DNA of 64,000 bases from an uncultured Oligoflexia bacterium (GCA_913058265.1 CAJXPQ010000014.1:29236-93235); one strand, 5' to 3'; counted from the stretch's first letter, positions 36,743-46,935 are shown. Numbers and translations: made by a program. The notes: generated from the sequence alone by a model not told the origin.

Positions 36743-38134
36743 TTAAAAGTTAACTGAAAGGCGCATACCTGTAGCTGTTACGTTAGTAAGTGACAGCTCG
36801 TCACTCTCATTAGAGAATCCAAAGTAATCTCCAACCATATGATGGGCAAGATACCCAGTAAAAAGAACATTTGAGTTCCACTGATAATCAAAGGCAATAT
36901 CAAATTCATAACCCATATCGTCTGATTGATCTTCTGTGGCGGTAAACTCTTTACCCTTTTCATGGTTATAAGCTGTGTCTCCACTGGCCGCAACTGCATT
37001 TGCTTTGGCCCAAAGAGCTGACATTTTCCATGTCCAAGCATCTGTAGAGTAATGGGCATAAAGTTGAGCGTAGGTCGTATTAACCATTGATGAGCTATAA
37101 AGATCACCACTAGCACTCATAAAGCTATGGTAGTTATACTTAAACATAATTTCGGAAATTTTATAATTCGGATGAAGGTACATTCCTTCAAATCCATTGG
37201 ATTCACCATCATCACCTCTAATCATACCAGCGTTAAGGCCAACGGCCCACTTTGTATTAAGGTCATACTTTGATTCAAGGATATAAGCATTAGAGTCAAT
37301 AGAAGCATCTCCGGTACCATAAACATTTCCAACATCACCAGATATCATTGGAATTTCTAGCTCAAAAGAGAACTTATTCCAAGTTTTAGCAAAGTAAATA
37401 TCGATAAGTGTAACGTTTTGAGAGCTAGCAGTTCCACCGTAAAGTGAGTTATCAGATTCAACTTCTTTAATAGAATAATAAACACCAAATTTCATATTGC
37501 GGTTAGCATTATCATAAACGGCTGAGACACTTGTTTCATAAGCATCGTACTTACCGTTTGGATTTCCGTTTGTACTTAGTTTCGCCCACATTGGAGTTAG
37601 GTGAAAATTTCCTAATTTCATTTGAGCTTCAAAACCTTCATAGCCAGAAAACATTCTGTCCCAAACTCTGTTACCATCATTAACAACTGCACCAAGCCCA
37701 AAGTTTTTTGCAAAACGACCAACTCTATAGAGTGCAGTATCAGCATAGATTTCTGCATAAATTTGATTCATCTTTACATCTGAACTTGTGGATTGTGCGT
37801 AGTAAGCATTGTTTCCTGTATTTTGATCAGTATCTTCACCAAGTCTTGCACCTCGGTTATCACTACCAGCAGTTAATTCAGCTTTGATTGTTACACCATC
37901 ATTTATTACAAAACTTGGATTAAGCTTTATAATCATTGATTGAAAGCGTGCATTGTTTTCTTCATCATTAATACATTGAGAGCCGTCTGAAACTGTACAG
38001 CTGTCTCCAGTTCTTCTGACATCCTTTATAATATTTGAATCTATTGCAAGTGTTCCATTCCAATCAACAGGGACAGCAAAAACAGAAAAAGATAACGTAG
38101 AAATGATAACAACGATAAGTATATTTAAGTTCAC
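36743..38134 (-). CDS. outer-membrane beta-barrel (porin-like) protein
   Basis: A signal peptide (about residues 1-20) precedes 440 residues of regular alternating strands rich in Tyr, Trp, Gly and Asn, ending in RLSVNF with a terminal Phe, typical of trimeric porin-size barrels. Two Cys (in GDSCTVSDGSQC) near the N-terminus probably form a disulfide. The substrate cannot be told. The gene stands alone, divergent from the PBP gene. Confidence 0.8.
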   Translation of the reverse strand: MNLNILIVVIISTLSFSVFAVPVDWNGTLAIDSNIIKDVRRTGDSCTVSDGSQCINDEENNARFQSMIIKLNPSFVINDGVTIKAELTAGSDNRGARLGEDTDQNTGNNAYYAQSTSSDVKMNQIYAEIYADTALYRVGRFAKNFGLGAVVNDGNRVWDRMFSGYEGFEAQMKLGNFHLTPMWAKLSTNGNPNGKYDAYETSVSAVYDNANRNMKFGVYYSIKEVESDNSLYGGTASSQNVTLIDIYFAKTWNKFSFELEIPMISGDVGNVYGTGDASIDSNAYILESKYDLNTKWAVGLNAGMIRGDDGESNGFEGMYLHPNYKISEIMFKYNYHSFMSASGDLYSSSMVNTTYAQLYAHYSTDAWTWKMSALWAKANAVAASGDTAYNHEKGKEFTATEDQSDDMGYEFDIAFDYQWNSNVLFTGYLAHHMVGDYFGFSNESDELSLTNVTATGMRLSVNF

Positions 38135-38227
38135 AAAAACTCCTTGAATATGATTTGCGAATTATTCTTTAAGTGATAGAAATAATATGAAATCTATACA
38201 CGACTGGCAAACAAAGGGCCGTTTTAA

Positions 38228-40135
38228 ATGCAAAATAAACAGATGCTGACGCGCCTAGCTAGGTTCGGCGTAATGCTCGTTGCAACATTCATAATTCTAG
38301 CAGGCTCATATATTTATATCGTTGTGCATGAATTAAAGAACAAGATTGATGATTCGAAAATTATCAGATCTGTAATTTTTCAAAAAATACCGAGCCTAGA
38401 GGCCAATTCAATCGTTTATAAACAAGATTTGAAAGACTTTATTAACTACAGTCTTGCTATAGAAGACAATCAAAGCATTAAAAGCCTTGAGCTCGACGGA
38501 AAAATCAAAGATATAGGGAATAAATATCGGGTTATTGAGGATATTGAATTGGCCGGAATATCGGTGAATAGTTGTACGCGATTTAGATGTATTCAAAACA
38601 GAAAAGATTTTTCGAAGGTGCCATCAAATATTTGGAAGGCTTTACTTGGTACAGAAGACTTTAGATTTCTGGAGCATCGAGGAATAGACCCTATCGCTAT
38701 AGCAAGGGCGATTGTCGTAGATGTCATGGCAATGAAATTTATTCAAGGAGGCTCAACTCTAACTCAGCAATTAGTGAAGAATTTATTCCTAACGAATGAA
38801 AAAAAGCTATCAAGAAAAATGAAAGAAATTGTTTTTGCTATGTATATTGAAAACGTCATGGATAAAGACGAAATTGTTCAAATATATCTAAATGAAATGT
38901 TTTGGGGAACATACCAAGGAATATACATAAAAGGTTTTCAAGCCGCCTCTCTTGCATATTTTGATCGCTCGGCAAATACATTAGATGATTTTGAGTCAAC
39001 AATACTTATAAGCCTTTTAAAAGGACCTAATTTTTACAATCCACTTAAGGGAACTGAAAGACTTAAAGGCAGGGCCGACGCAGTCTTTAAACGCCTTCAA
39101 GGACTGGGTCTGTTCCCAAAATCAAGTCAAGTTTGGACAGAGAAAACTTGGTTGAAGTTTAAAGAAGACTTTACATTGAGACAGAAGAAAAATTCTTTTT
39201 TCTCATATTATCTACTTTCACAAAATCATGAGATTCATCTTGATGCTTTCGAAAAATTAGTTTTTTATAATTCTATAGAACGCACTAAAAAGAGACTGGC
39301 GAAAAGAATTGAGGGAGCGGATATTGCGGTTAAGGTTTTCTATGCCAACAAGGACTGTGAATCATTTGAATGTCAGGAATTATTTACTCATTACTCTAAA
39401 ATAGAGAGAGAAAAAAGGGCCGGTCTTACAACTGAGAAGCACCAGGTTGGAAGTCTGCTTAAACCAATTGTTTATGATGCTTTTATTGATTTGGGTAGGT
39501 CTTACACGGAAATCATTTCAACATCTCCGATTACATTAAATTTAAAATCTGGTCGTTGGAAACCTAAGGACTACTCAAAAGCGAAGTTAAAAGAAATGCC
39601 TTTAAGAATAGCACTACAGAAATCAAAAAATATTCCTCTTATCAAAGTCGCAAGTGAAGTTGGATTTGATAATCTTGAGGAAATATTGATGAAGCAGATA
39701 CCTGGAATGAAGCAGCCATTGAGTGAATATCCGGCGCAGCTATTGGGGGCTTTAGAGCTAAGCCTGGAAGAAGTTTTTGTTACATATAAGAAATTCTTGG
39801 AAAGAAAGTGTGAGTTAGTAAAAAGCAAGAAAGTCGACTTTGAAGATTCAGTATTAAACTATATGAGTTCCGCCTCAGATACAACTATCTCCATACTAGC
39901 GAGAGAGCCTTTTAAAAATGCTTTAGTATTTGGCAAAACCGGTACAAGTAATAATGGCCTAGACAATTGGTACTTTGCTTTTGATGGTACAAACTATTTT
40001 ATTACTTGGTTTGGAGTTGACTCTAAGCGAAAAGATTTGAACCTTAGGATATCTGGGGCAAGCTCAGCATTTTCGCTTTTTCAAGACTTCATTAATCACC
40101 GAGGAAAGGCCATCTCAGAGATTATCTGCGAATAG
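38228..40135 (+). CDS. class A penicillin-binding protein (GT51 plus transpeptidase)
   Basis: Bifunctional peptidoglycan synthase. After one N-terminal membrane segment (about 13-33), the GT51 glycosyltransferase shows EDFRFLEHRG (catalytic Glu143), GGSTLTQQLVKNL and the KMKEIVFAMYIE motif. The transpeptidase has the nucleophile in SLLK (Ser409), an SKN motif and KTGT (570-573). At 635 residues it is shorter than PBP1a/1b, with a compact transpeptidase domain. It is a single gene between a divergent porin-like gene and tRNA-Gln. The assignment is firm; whether it is PBP1A or 1B type is not. Confidence 0.93.
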   Translation: MQNKQMLTRLARFGVMLVATFIILAGSYIYIVVHELKNKIDDSKIIRSVIFQKIPSLEANSIVYKQDLKDFINYSLAIEDNQSIKSLELDGKIKDIGNKYRVIEDIELAGISVNSCTRFRCIQNRKDFSKVPSNIWKALLGTEDFRFLEHRGIDPIAIARAIVVDVMAMKFIQGGSTLTQQLVKNLFLTNEKKLSRKMKEIVFAMYIENVMDKDEIVQIYLNEMFWGTYQGIYIKGFQAASLAYFDRSANTLDDFESTILISLLKGPNFYNPLKGTERLKGRADAVFKRLQGLGLFPKSSQVWTEKTWLKFKEDFTLRQKKNSFFSYYLLSQNHEIHLDAFEKLVFYNSIERTKKRLAKRIEGADIAVKVFYANKDCESFECQELFTHYSKIEREKRAGLTTEKHQVGSLLKPIVYDAFIDLGRSYTEIISTSPITLNLKSGRWKPKDYSKAKLKEMPLRIALQKSKNIPLIKVASEVGFDNLEEILMKQIPGMKQPLSEYPAQLLGALELSLEEVFVTYKKFLERKCELVKSKKVDFEDSVLNYMSSASDTTISILAREPFKNALVFGKTGTSNNGLDNWYFAFDGTNYFITWFGVDSKRKDLNLRISGASSAFSLFQDFINHRGKAISEIICE

Positions 40136-40162
40136 TTATTTAAGAAAAGTAAAGTTTTCCTC

Positions 40163-40191
40163 TTGCCAAAAATGCCACTGAAATGTATATT
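40163..40191 (+). promoter_or_regulatory. sigma-70 promoter of tRNA-Gln and prs
   Basis: TTGCCA (40163-40168) and TATATT (40186-40191) are spaced by exactly 17 bases, placing initiation near 40198, 15 bases before the tRNA. Confidence 0.75.
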
Positions 40192-40212
40192 TTTTAAACA
40201 ACAAATCATTGT

Positions 40213-40287
40213 AGGGGTGTCGTCAAGTGGTAAGACATCAGGTTTTGATCCTGATATGCGCTGGTTCGATCCCAGCCACCCCTGCCA
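40213..40287 (+). tRNA. tRNA-Gln (anticodon TTG)
   Basis: The 75-base gene has a fully paired 7-bp acceptor stem (AGGGGTG with CACCCCT), a five-pair anticodon stem TCAGG/CCTGA around the loop TTTTGAT (anticodon TTG), a GGTTCGATCC T-loop and an encoded CCA end. It is transcribed from a good promoter and lies 14 bases before prs, so the two probably share a transcript. Confidence 0.95.
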
Positions 40288-40301
40288 ATTTTGGAGATTA
40301 T

Positions 40302-41246
40302 ATGAGACGAATAGTATTAGTCTCCGGTACCTCAAACAAATCTCTATCCTTGAAAATTTCAGAATTTTTAGATGTTCCGTTAGTTGATCCTCAAATTAGA
40401 CAATTTGCTAATGGTGAAATTTATTGTGAGATAGAGAAAAATGTTAGAGGAGCGGATGTCTTTATTGTGCAGACTACTTCGAGTCCTGTGAACGACAATT
40501 TAATGGAATTACTGATTATGATTGATGCCTTAAAGAGAGCATCGGCAGATTCTATTACGGCCGTTGTTCCTCACTATGGCTATTCAAGACAAGATAGAAA
40601 AGCCAGTCCTAGAACTCCGATTTCAGCCAAGTTAGTTTCTGACTTAATAACAGTTGCAGGTGCTAGTAGAGTTGTCACAATGGATCTGCACGCCGGTCAA
40701 ATTCAAGGATTTTTTAATATTCCTTTTGATAATATTTATGCTTCACCAGTATTTTTAAAATATATTAAAGAAAATATTGATTTAAGTAATCTAACACTTG
40801 TATCTCCTGATGCTGGAGGGGTTGAACGAGTTAGGTGGTACGCAAAAAGACTTGAAAAAGATATCGCCATGATTGATAAAAGAAGAACAGGTCCTAACGT
40901 TGCAAAGGCCATGAATATAGTCGGTGATGTTGACGGTAAAGACGTTATTATTGTTGATGATATGATTGATACAGCTGGAACTCTTGTTGAGGCGGCTAAG
41001 ACTCTTCGTACTCACGGAGCTAAGAAAATTTATGCATTCGCAACTCACGGTGTATTTAGTAATCCAGCAGCAGAAAGAATTGATGCATGTGTTGAGATGG
41101 AAGCAGTCATTATCACAGATACTATTCCTTTAACTCCTGAACTTAAGAAGGTATCAAAAATAAAGGTTTTAAGTACTGCAGAAATTCTATCAAAAGCTAT
41201 TCATCGTACTTTTAACCATGACTCTGTCAGCTCACTCTTCGAATAA
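40302..41246 (+). CDS. prs: ribose-phosphate pyrophosphokinase
   Basis: Makes PRPP from ribose 5-phosphate and ATP for nucleotide, histidine and NAD synthesis. I set the start at 40302 (MRRIVLVSG with a GGAG site), giving 314 residues; the open frame extends upstream only because it runs through the tRNA. Conserved motifs are FANGEIYCEI, PHYGYSRQDRK, DLHAGQIQGFF and the PRPP-binding VIIVDDMIDTAGT. pth follows after 2 bases. The order prs-pth-ychF is common, but the rplY (L25) gene usually between prs and pth is missing. Confidence 0.97.
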   Translation: MRRIVLVSGTSNKSLSLKISEFLDVPLVDPQIRQFANGEIYCEIEKNVRGADVFIVQTTSSPVNDNLMELLIMIDALKRASADSITAVVPHYGYSRQDRKASPRTPISAKLVSDLITVAGASRVVTMDLHAGQIQGFFNIPFDNIYASPVFLKYIKENIDLSNLTLVSPDAGGVERVRWYAKRLEKDIAMIDKRRTGPNVAKAMNIVGDVDGKDVIIVDDMIDTAGTLVEAAKTLRTHGAKKIYAFATHGVFSNPAAERIDACVEMEAVIITDTIPLTPELKKVSKIKVLSTAEILSKAIHRTFNHDSVSSLFE

Positions 41247-41248
41247 CT

Positions 41249-41827
41249 ATGATTAAACTAATCGTTGGTGTTGGAAACCCTGGTATTGAATATGATCTCA
41301 CGAGGCATAATATTGCCTGGATTTTAATTGATGGTCTGCCTCAAATTAGCTCAAGTAATTGGAAAATGAAATTTAAGGGGGACTATACGGACTTTAATCA
41401 CAAAGGTGAGAGGATCTATGTACTTAAGCCCCAAACATTTATGAATTTAAGCGGCGAGAGCGTTCAGCCACTATGCCAGTTTTTTAAAATATTGCCGGAA
41501 GAAGTGCTAGTCATCCACGATGAGCTTGACCTCCCTTTTGGACAGATTCACTTTAAGAAGGGCGGTGGTCTAGCTGGCCATAATGGACTTAAATCAATTG
41601 CAAAACATCTTGGAACAGATACTTTTTATAGGATGAGAATTGGGATTGGTAGGCCGGATAGAGGCTCGGTATCAAGTTGGGTACTCTCAAAAATTCCAAG
41701 CTCTATGGATACAGAGCTAAATCTTGTAATGCGTAAATGCAACCAAGCCTTGGACAGCTTGTTAACAGATGGCTTTAAAAAAGCATCAACAAACTATAAT
41801 AAGAAAGATTTTTTATCTTTGGACTAG
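41249..41827 (+). CDS. pth: peptidyl-tRNA hydrolase
   Basis: Releases tRNA from prematurely dropped peptidyl-tRNA. The conserved GVGNPGIEYDLTRHNI (with Asn10 and His20), KPQTFMNLSG, HDELDLPFG and GGGLAGHNGLKSI motifs are present, and 192 residues is standard. It is cotranscribed with prs and precedes ychF. Confidence 0.97.
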   Translation: MIKLIVGVGNPGIEYDLTRHNIAWILIDGLPQISSSNWKMKFKGDYTDFNHKGERIYVLKPQTFMNLSGESVQPLCQFFKILPEEVLVIHDELDLPFGQIHFKKGGGLAGHNGLKSIAKHLGTDTFYRMRIGIGRPDRGSVSSWVLSKIPSSMDTELNLVMRKCNQALDSLLTDGFKKASTNYNKKDFLSLD

Positions 41828-41839
41828 CAGTCTTGCATT

Positions 41840-41851
41840 GTGCCTAGGCAC
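41840..41851. promoter_or_regulatory. perfect 12-base palindrome upstream of ychF
   Basis: GTGCCTAGGCAC is fully self-complementary and lies in the 74-base gap before ychF. The half-site GTGCCTA also occurs in a dyad upstream of the sigma-54 promoter (47716-47722). It may be a protein-binding site or a small hairpin; its role is not shown. Confidence 0.35.
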
Positions 41852-41901
41852 TTTGTGCATAATATTATATTCCCTATGCAAACTTATTTATCGGAGAAAG
41901 T

Positions 41902-43011
41902 ATGTCATTAAACGTTGGTATTGTTGGGCTTCCAAATGTTGGAAAATCTACTATTTTTCAAGCTATTACGAGTGCGCCTGCTGAGGCAGCTAACTACCCG
42001 TTTTGTACAATTGAACCGAATGTTGGAATTGTACAGGTGCCAGACGTTCGAATGAATAAAATAACAGAATTTATTAAGCCTCAGAAAGTTATTCCTGCGG
42101 TTATGGAGTTCGTGGATATTGCAGGTCTTGTTGCCGGTGCTTCAAAAGGTGAAGGACTTGGTAACCAGTTTCTAGGTCATATTCGCCAAGTTAGTGCTAT
42201 CGCTCATGTCGTAAGATGTTTTGAAAACCCAGACATTATTCATGTTGCAGGAAAGATTGATCCACTTTCAGACATTGAAGTTATTAATATTGAGCTAGCT
42301 TTCGCTGATTTAGAAAGCGTAGAGAAAAGGATTAAGAATTCAGGGAGAATGCTTAAATCAAATGATAAGGCTGTTAAGGCTCAGGCATTAATCGCTCAAC
42401 CTGCACTTGAAAAGTTAAAAATTGCCCTTGAAGAAGGTCATCCTGCAAGATCAGTTGATCTCGATAAAGAAGAGCTAGAAGCCATTAAAGATCTTCACTT
42501 AATAACATTAAAAGATATGCTATATGTTTGTAACGTAGATGAAGACTCCATCTCAGAAGATAATGACCATGTTAAAGCTGTTAAAGAACTTGCAGCAAAA
42601 GAAGGGTCAAAAGTTATTAAAATCTGCGGATCTATTGAGTCTGAAATATCTCAACTAGATACAGTGGAAGAGAAGACTGAATTTTTAGCTGACATGGGTC
42701 TTGAGGAGTCAGGACTAGATATTCTTGTTAAAGCTGGCTATGAGCTATTGGGATTAAATACATATTTCACTGCTGGTGTGCAAGAAGTTCGCGCCTGGAC
42801 ATTTGATGACGGATACAAGGCCCCACAGTGTGCTGGTATTATCCACACAGACTTTGAAAAAGGTTTTATTAAGGCGGAAGTTTATCACTGTGAAGACTTA
42901 TTTGTTCATCACTCTGAAGCAAAGCTTAAAGAAGCTGGAAAGTTTAGAATTGAAGGTAAGGAATACATTGTTAAAGATGGCGATATCATGCACTTTAGGT
43001 TTAATGTCTAA
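41902..43011 (+). CDS. ychF: ribosome-binding ATPase YchF
   Basis: OBG-family P-loop protein that prefers ATP and binds ribosomes. The G1 loop GLPNVGKST lies at residues 9-17, with the switch segment YPFCTIEPN and a later DIAGLVAGASKGEGLGN. The C-terminal TGS-like domain has FTAGVQEVRAW and the usual end ...KDGDIMHFRFNV. 369 residues is normal. A CGGAG ribosome-binding site precedes the ATG. The 3' end overlaps the convergent transglycosylase gene by 4 bases. Confidence 0.97.
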   Translation: MSLNVGIVGLPNVGKSTIFQAITSAPAEAANYPFCTIEPNVGIVQVPDVRMNKITEFIKPQKVIPAVMEFVDIAGLVAGASKGEGLGNQFLGHIRQVSAIAHVVRCFENPDIIHVAGKIDPLSDIEVINIELAFADLESVEKRIKNSGRMLKSNDKAVKAQALIAQPALEKLKIALEEGHPARSVDLDKEELEAIKDLHLITLKDMLYVCNVDEDSISEDNDHVKAVKELAAKEGSKVIKICGSIESEISQLDTVEEKTEFLADMGLEESGLDILVKAGYELLGLNTYFTAGVQEVRAWTFDDGYKAPQCAGIIHTDFEKGFIKAEVYHCEDLFVHHSEAKLKEAGKFRIEGKEYIVKDGDIMHFRFNV

Positions 43012-45038
43012 CGATCAAACCCTAAGTGAATATCATAAATCTGATTTAAATCATTAGAATCTGATTTATTATCTGCAAGTAACATTTTATAGAAAAAGAT
43101 ATTTCTAAAAATAAGTTTTACATATTTTCGTGTTTCCAAATAAGGAATATTCTCAATATTTTTAAGAATAGATTCACTGTTGAGGTAGGTCTCTTGCCAT
43201 CTATCTACACGCCCTTCACCAGCATTATATGCAGCTAAAGAGTATACAAGATTATTGTCGTATCTATTCATTAAGTTGTGAAAGTACTTAGTTCCAATCG
43301 TAATATTTAAATTGGAATTGTATAGGTGCTTATTCTTTACTCGTCTTTTGAAACGCTTTGCAGTTCCAGGCATAAGTTGCATTAACCCTCTTGCACCAAC
43401 ATGAGATCTAGCAAAACGGTTAAAAGCCGACTCTTGTCTAATTAAAGAAAGTGCAATGATGGGATCAAACTCTTTCGTTTTACTCTTAACTTGTGCGTAA
43501 TACGGAACAGGAAAAAGTAGCTTAAGTGTACTCTCATTAACAGATAATTTATTTGCTTCAATAGAGCTATAAAGAACTTTAAAGCTATCAAGATAGTAAC
43601 CATTTTTAGATAAGTGATAGGCAATTGCTAGAATATGATTTTCCAATAATTTAGGATCTTCATATTTGTAAATATTCTTTAACTCACTTCTAAAGAAGGT
43701 ATTGTTATTTACTGTATTCCAAAGTGACAATCTTTTTAAAGCATTTATGTTAATGTTCTTATTCGCAATTGAGCGATATTTCTTTGTACCGATATGCGAT
43801 AGATAAATATTTTTTGTATCGGCGTCATTATCTTTACTAAGAACCTTAGAAGAAAGAATAGCATAATAACTTAATGGATTTTTTGAAATAAGGTCCTTAA
43901 ATATTTTAGATGATCTTGCTTCATTACCAGCTTTGAAATTCATCAAACCAAGCCAGAAATATAATTTTGAATTATTGGTTGGATCTTTAATCGATTTTAA
44001 GTAGTTTGTCTCAAGCTCTGCTAGGGCATTCTTATATTCACCTTGAGAGATATAACTCCACATATGTTCAAATATGGTCTTGTCGTAATGAAAAGATTTT
44101 TCTCTCAATATTCTCTTAAATAAGCGTTGGGCCTGGGTATGTTTAGATCTTCGTGCTAATGACTTTCCATGTGCTAAAAGAGAAAGCATTGCTTTCTCTT
44201 TAGGTTGGTATTCTAATGTCAGGTTAAAGTAATTGAGAATAGACTGTGTCGATACTTTGAGTTCTTTATCTGAAATGGTACTATTATTTAATTTCGCTAA
44301 AGTCTCCTTCATCATCTTCTTTAATTCTTTATAAAAAACATGTTTGGTAGATCTTTCTGCTAAGTCTTTTGTTTGTAAATATCTCGTAAATTCAGGTGTA
44401 TAAGTAATCTTTTTACGAATGTTTTTCTTGGGAATTTGATCAGTTTTTGTATAGTAAGTTATGGCCGCATTCGATAGGGCTATATTTGGTTTAGTATCAC
44501 GAGCGTATAGTGAAAAGGTTTTAGAAAGATTCTTTGTCAGCTTTGGATGGAAGATATAACTTTCATGTTGAGCTAAATAGACTCCTTGGTTCTTTATAAA
44601 CTTTCTATATTTAACTCTCTGAAGAATACTGAGGTACTTATTTAGGCAAAAATACTTCGCATTATTTGTAAGAATATTTTGGATTGTATTTTCACCGTTT
44701 AAATCAATATTTGAACAAGCCTTTTTAATTGAAGTAAGTGTATTTGCTTTAGAAATATCAAGCATAAAGCTTGGCCATGTACGGTACTCAGAAAAGGTTT
44801 GATTCTTTGCAAGTTTCCTCTGTAAATTTCTCATTTTTGAATGTGAAAAAAGAAAATTTTTAGAGTTTTTAAACTGACGGTTGAAATCTGAAGCAATATT
44901 TTTTTCAGTTTTAGTGATATTAATTCTAAGGTCAGAAAAGATGGTTTGAAGATCAGGGTTAAGCGCCGATTTCTTTGCAGAAAAAGCTGTAGAACTGAGG
45001 ATTGCTATAATACACACTGCAAAATTTTTTAAGTACAA
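43008..45038 (-). CDS. soluble lytic murein transglycosylase, Slt70-like
   Basis: Cleaves peptidoglycan glycan strands. I prefer the TTG at 45038: a GGAGG ribosome-binding site sits 4 bases before it, and the product then begins with a clean signal peptide (MYLKNFAVCIIAILSSTAFSA). An ATG 15 bases further upstream reads through that site. About residues 30-500 form a long helical superhelix rich in Lys, Tyr and Leu, like the Slt70 U/L domains. The C-terminal GH23 domain has the catalytic Glu536 in LIRQESAFN, then GARGLMQLMP and SLAAYNAGEGRVDRW. At 676 residues it matches Slt70 size. Confidence 0.9.
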   Translation of the reverse strand: MYLKNFAVCIIAILSSTAFSAKKSALNPDLQTIFSDLRINITKTEKNIASDFNRQFKNSKNFLFSHSKMRNLQRKLAKNQTFSEYRTWPSFMLDISKANTLTSIKKACSNIDLNGENTIQNILTNNAKYFCLNKYLSILQRVKYRKFIKNQGVYLAQHESYIFHPKLTKNLSKTFSLYARDTKPNIALSNAAITYYTKTDQIPKKNIRKKITYTPEFTRYLQTKDLAERSTKHVFYKELKKMMKETLAKLNNSTISDKELKVSTQSILNYFNLTLEYQPKEKAMLSLLAHGKSLARRSKHTQAQRLFKRILREKSFHYDKTIFEHMWSYISQGEYKNALAELETNYLKSIKDPTNNSKLYFWLGLMNFKAGNEARSSKIFKDLISKNPLSYYAILSSKVLSKDNDADTKNIYLSHIGTKKYRSIANKNININALKRLSLWNTVNNNTFFRSELKNIYKYEDPKLLENHILAIAYHLSKNGYYLDSFKVLYSSIEANKLSVNESTLKLLFPVPYYAQVKSKTKEFDPIIALSLIRQESAFNRFARSHVGARGLMQLMPGTAKRFKRRVKNKHLYNSNLNITIGTKYFHNLMNRYDNNLVYSLAAYNAGEGRVDRWQETYLNSESILKNIENIPYLETRKYVKLIFRNIFFYKMLLADNKSDSNDLNQIYDIHLGFDR

Positions 45039-45126
45039 ATCGCCTCCATGCATTTTGTAAATACGCTAATATATTACATTCTTTTCAGTCCATTGTTAAG
45101 TGCGTAATTAATGTATGTGGGTTGAG

Positions 45127-45684
45127 TTATTCAGTCGGGTACTTAGAGTCTTGAAATTCTTGAATTTTCTTTTGTATTTCATTCAGAACCGGCTTTTTAT
45201 CCTCGGGAACGACTAGGGATATATTCTCTATATATGCAGAAACCTCTTGCAGATAGTCAATTTCATCTTCAGACTTCTGAGTTAAGTATTCAATTGTTTC
45301 ATTTATTTCCACAGCAACTTCTTTAAACTGATCGTGTTCCCTAAATGTTAGGGGGTATAATGCTCCACCAGCTCTTATCTCTCGCAAGTATTTGGATACT
45401 TTATACATAGGACCTGCAATTCTATGAGACATATATAGACAGAGGGCAAAAACAAGACCGATAAAAGAAAGCTGTATTGCCATCAAAATCCAAATAAGCT
45501 GATCTCTACTGGCTGAAAGCTGCTCAACATTTTGTTCCGGTGCCATATTTATGAAATTATTGAAAAGATCCCAGATCGTAATAGGATATATAAGGCTACC
45601 TACAAAGACGATTGAGCATATGATCAAACAAAAGCGATATTGAAAGCCTGGATTAATAATAAATATATTTCTATTCTCTGCCAA
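45127..45684 (-). CDS. membrane protein with HAMP-like linker
   Basis: 185 residues. Two membrane segments (about 15-40 and 65-88) flank a short periplasmic loop. They are followed by a HAMP-like stretch (SHRIAGPMYKVSKYLREI through about residue 135) and a C-terminal coiled coil. There is no kinase, cyclase or MCP output domain, so it may act as a signalling partner or a stand-alone HAMP protein. It is divergent from mrp and 73 bases from the transglycosylase gene. Confidence 0.7.
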   Translation of the reverse strand: MAENRNIFIINPGFQYRFCLIICSIVFVGSLIYPITIWDLFNNFINMAPEQNVEQLSASRDQLIWILMAIQLSFIGLVFALCLYMSHRIAGPMYKVSKYLREIRAGGALYPLTFREHDQFKEVAVEINETIEYLTQKSEDEIDYLQEVSAYIENISLVVPEDKKPVLNEIQKKIQEFQDSKYPTE

Positions 45685-45770
45685 ACTAAATCCTTTTGAA
45701 TTATGTCTCTTTTATTCTATATTATTGCATAATTTAAAAAAGGTAAATATAAGCCATAATAAGGAAAATA

Positions 45771-46928
45771 ATGAACGAAATAGTAGAGAAAATTTCTAAG
45801 GTAATAAACCCCGTTACAGGTAAAACTCTCGGCGAGGAAGATAGAGTCATATCGGCTGACATGAAAGGTGAAGATTTACATATAAAATACAGAAGAGATG
45901 AAATTGATCCAGAAAACAAAAAAATATTGGAAAAAAATATTCTTACTGCTCTTGAAGGTACAATCGCAGAAGATAATATTTTTCTTTTGGCCCAGTCTGA
46001 GAATGCGAAAGATGTTTATGGTGCAGTGGGTGCAGATGTAGCTCCATCAGGTAAACCAGCTCAACTTAAAGTTGGACATGGAACTGTAGGAGAAAAAAGG
46101 AAAATATCGGGTGTTAAAAATATTGTTGCGATTGGATCTGGAAAGGGTGGTGTTGGAAAATCCACTTTTACATCGAACTTTGCTGTACAGTTAACAAAAA
46201 TGGGACACAAGGTTGGAATTATAGATGCAGATATCTATGGGCCTTCAATGCCTATACTTATGAATAAAAGAAATCACAAACCACAGTCAACTGATGATCA
46301 AAAAATAATTCCTCTGGAAAGCTTTGGTATAAAGTTTGTATCTTTTGGAAGTTTTATACATGAAGATGAGCCTGTTGTATGGCGTGGACCAATGCTAGGT
46401 GGAGTTCTTAATCAATTCTTTTTCGAAACTGATTGGGGAGAACTAGATTATCTACTATTAGATCTTCCACCTGGAACTGGAGATGTTCAGTTATCAATGA
46501 TTCAAAACTTAATTGTGGACGGTTCTATTATTATATCAACCCCACAAGACCTTGCTCTACTAGATGCTAGGAAAGCGTTGCATATGTTTGATAAGCTTGG
46601 TGTTCACGTCATTGGAATGATTGAGAATATGAGTTCATTTATTTGTACAGATTGTGGGAAAGAGCATTTTATTTATGGAACGGGGGGAGTAACTACTGCT
46701 TGTAACGATCTTGGTGTAGGCTTTCTTGGGAAAATACCAATGAGTATGGGACTAAGGAAAGGTGCTGACTTCGGAAAGCCGTACATGTTTAATCAAGAAA
46801 TGCATGAAGGTGAAGAAGTATGGAAGAGCTATATAGAAATAGCTTCCAAGGTAGACAGTTATTTTAAACCCGGAGATACTAAGAAGGCAGGAATTATGTC
46901 TATGTTAATGGGTAATAAAAAGAAATAG
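45771..46928 (+). CDS. mrp: Mrp/ApbC-type iron-sulfur carrier ATPase
   Basis: P-loop NTPase that delivers Fe-S clusters. A DUF59-like N-terminal region (about 1-85) is followed by the deviant Walker A GKGGVGKST (124-132), IDADIYGPSMP and LLLDLPPGTGDVQ. A Cys pair (CTDC) near residue 290 binds the bridging cluster at the dimer interface. The 385-residue length is standard. It is followed after 7 bases by a DUF4388-like protein gene, suggesting co-expression but no obvious shared task. Confidence 0.93.
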   Translation: MNEIVEKISKVINPVTGKTLGEEDRVISADMKGEDLHIKYRRDEIDPENKKILEKNILTALEGTIAEDNIFLLAQSENAKDVYGAVGADVAPSGKPAQLKVGHGTVGEKRKISGVKNIVAIGSGKGGVGKSTFTSNFAVQLTKMGHKVGIIDADIYGPSMPILMNKRNHKPQSTDDQKIIPLESFGIKFVSFGSFIHEDEPVVWRGPMLGGVLNQFFFETDWGELDYLLLDLPPGTGDVQLSMIQNLIVDGSIIISTPQDLALLDARKALHMFDKLGVHVIGMIENMSSFICTDCGKEHFIYGTGGVTTACNDLGVGFLGKIPMSMGLRKGADFGKPYMFNQEMHEGEEVWKSYIEIASKVDSYFKPGDTKKAGIMSMLMGNKKK

Positions 46929-46935
46929 GTGAATA

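Noticed and set aside
40227..40301. Upstream extension of prs as a longer protein
   Set aside because: The extension runs through the tRNA-Gln gene, and the ATG at 40302 has a GGAG site and the family's normal N-terminus.
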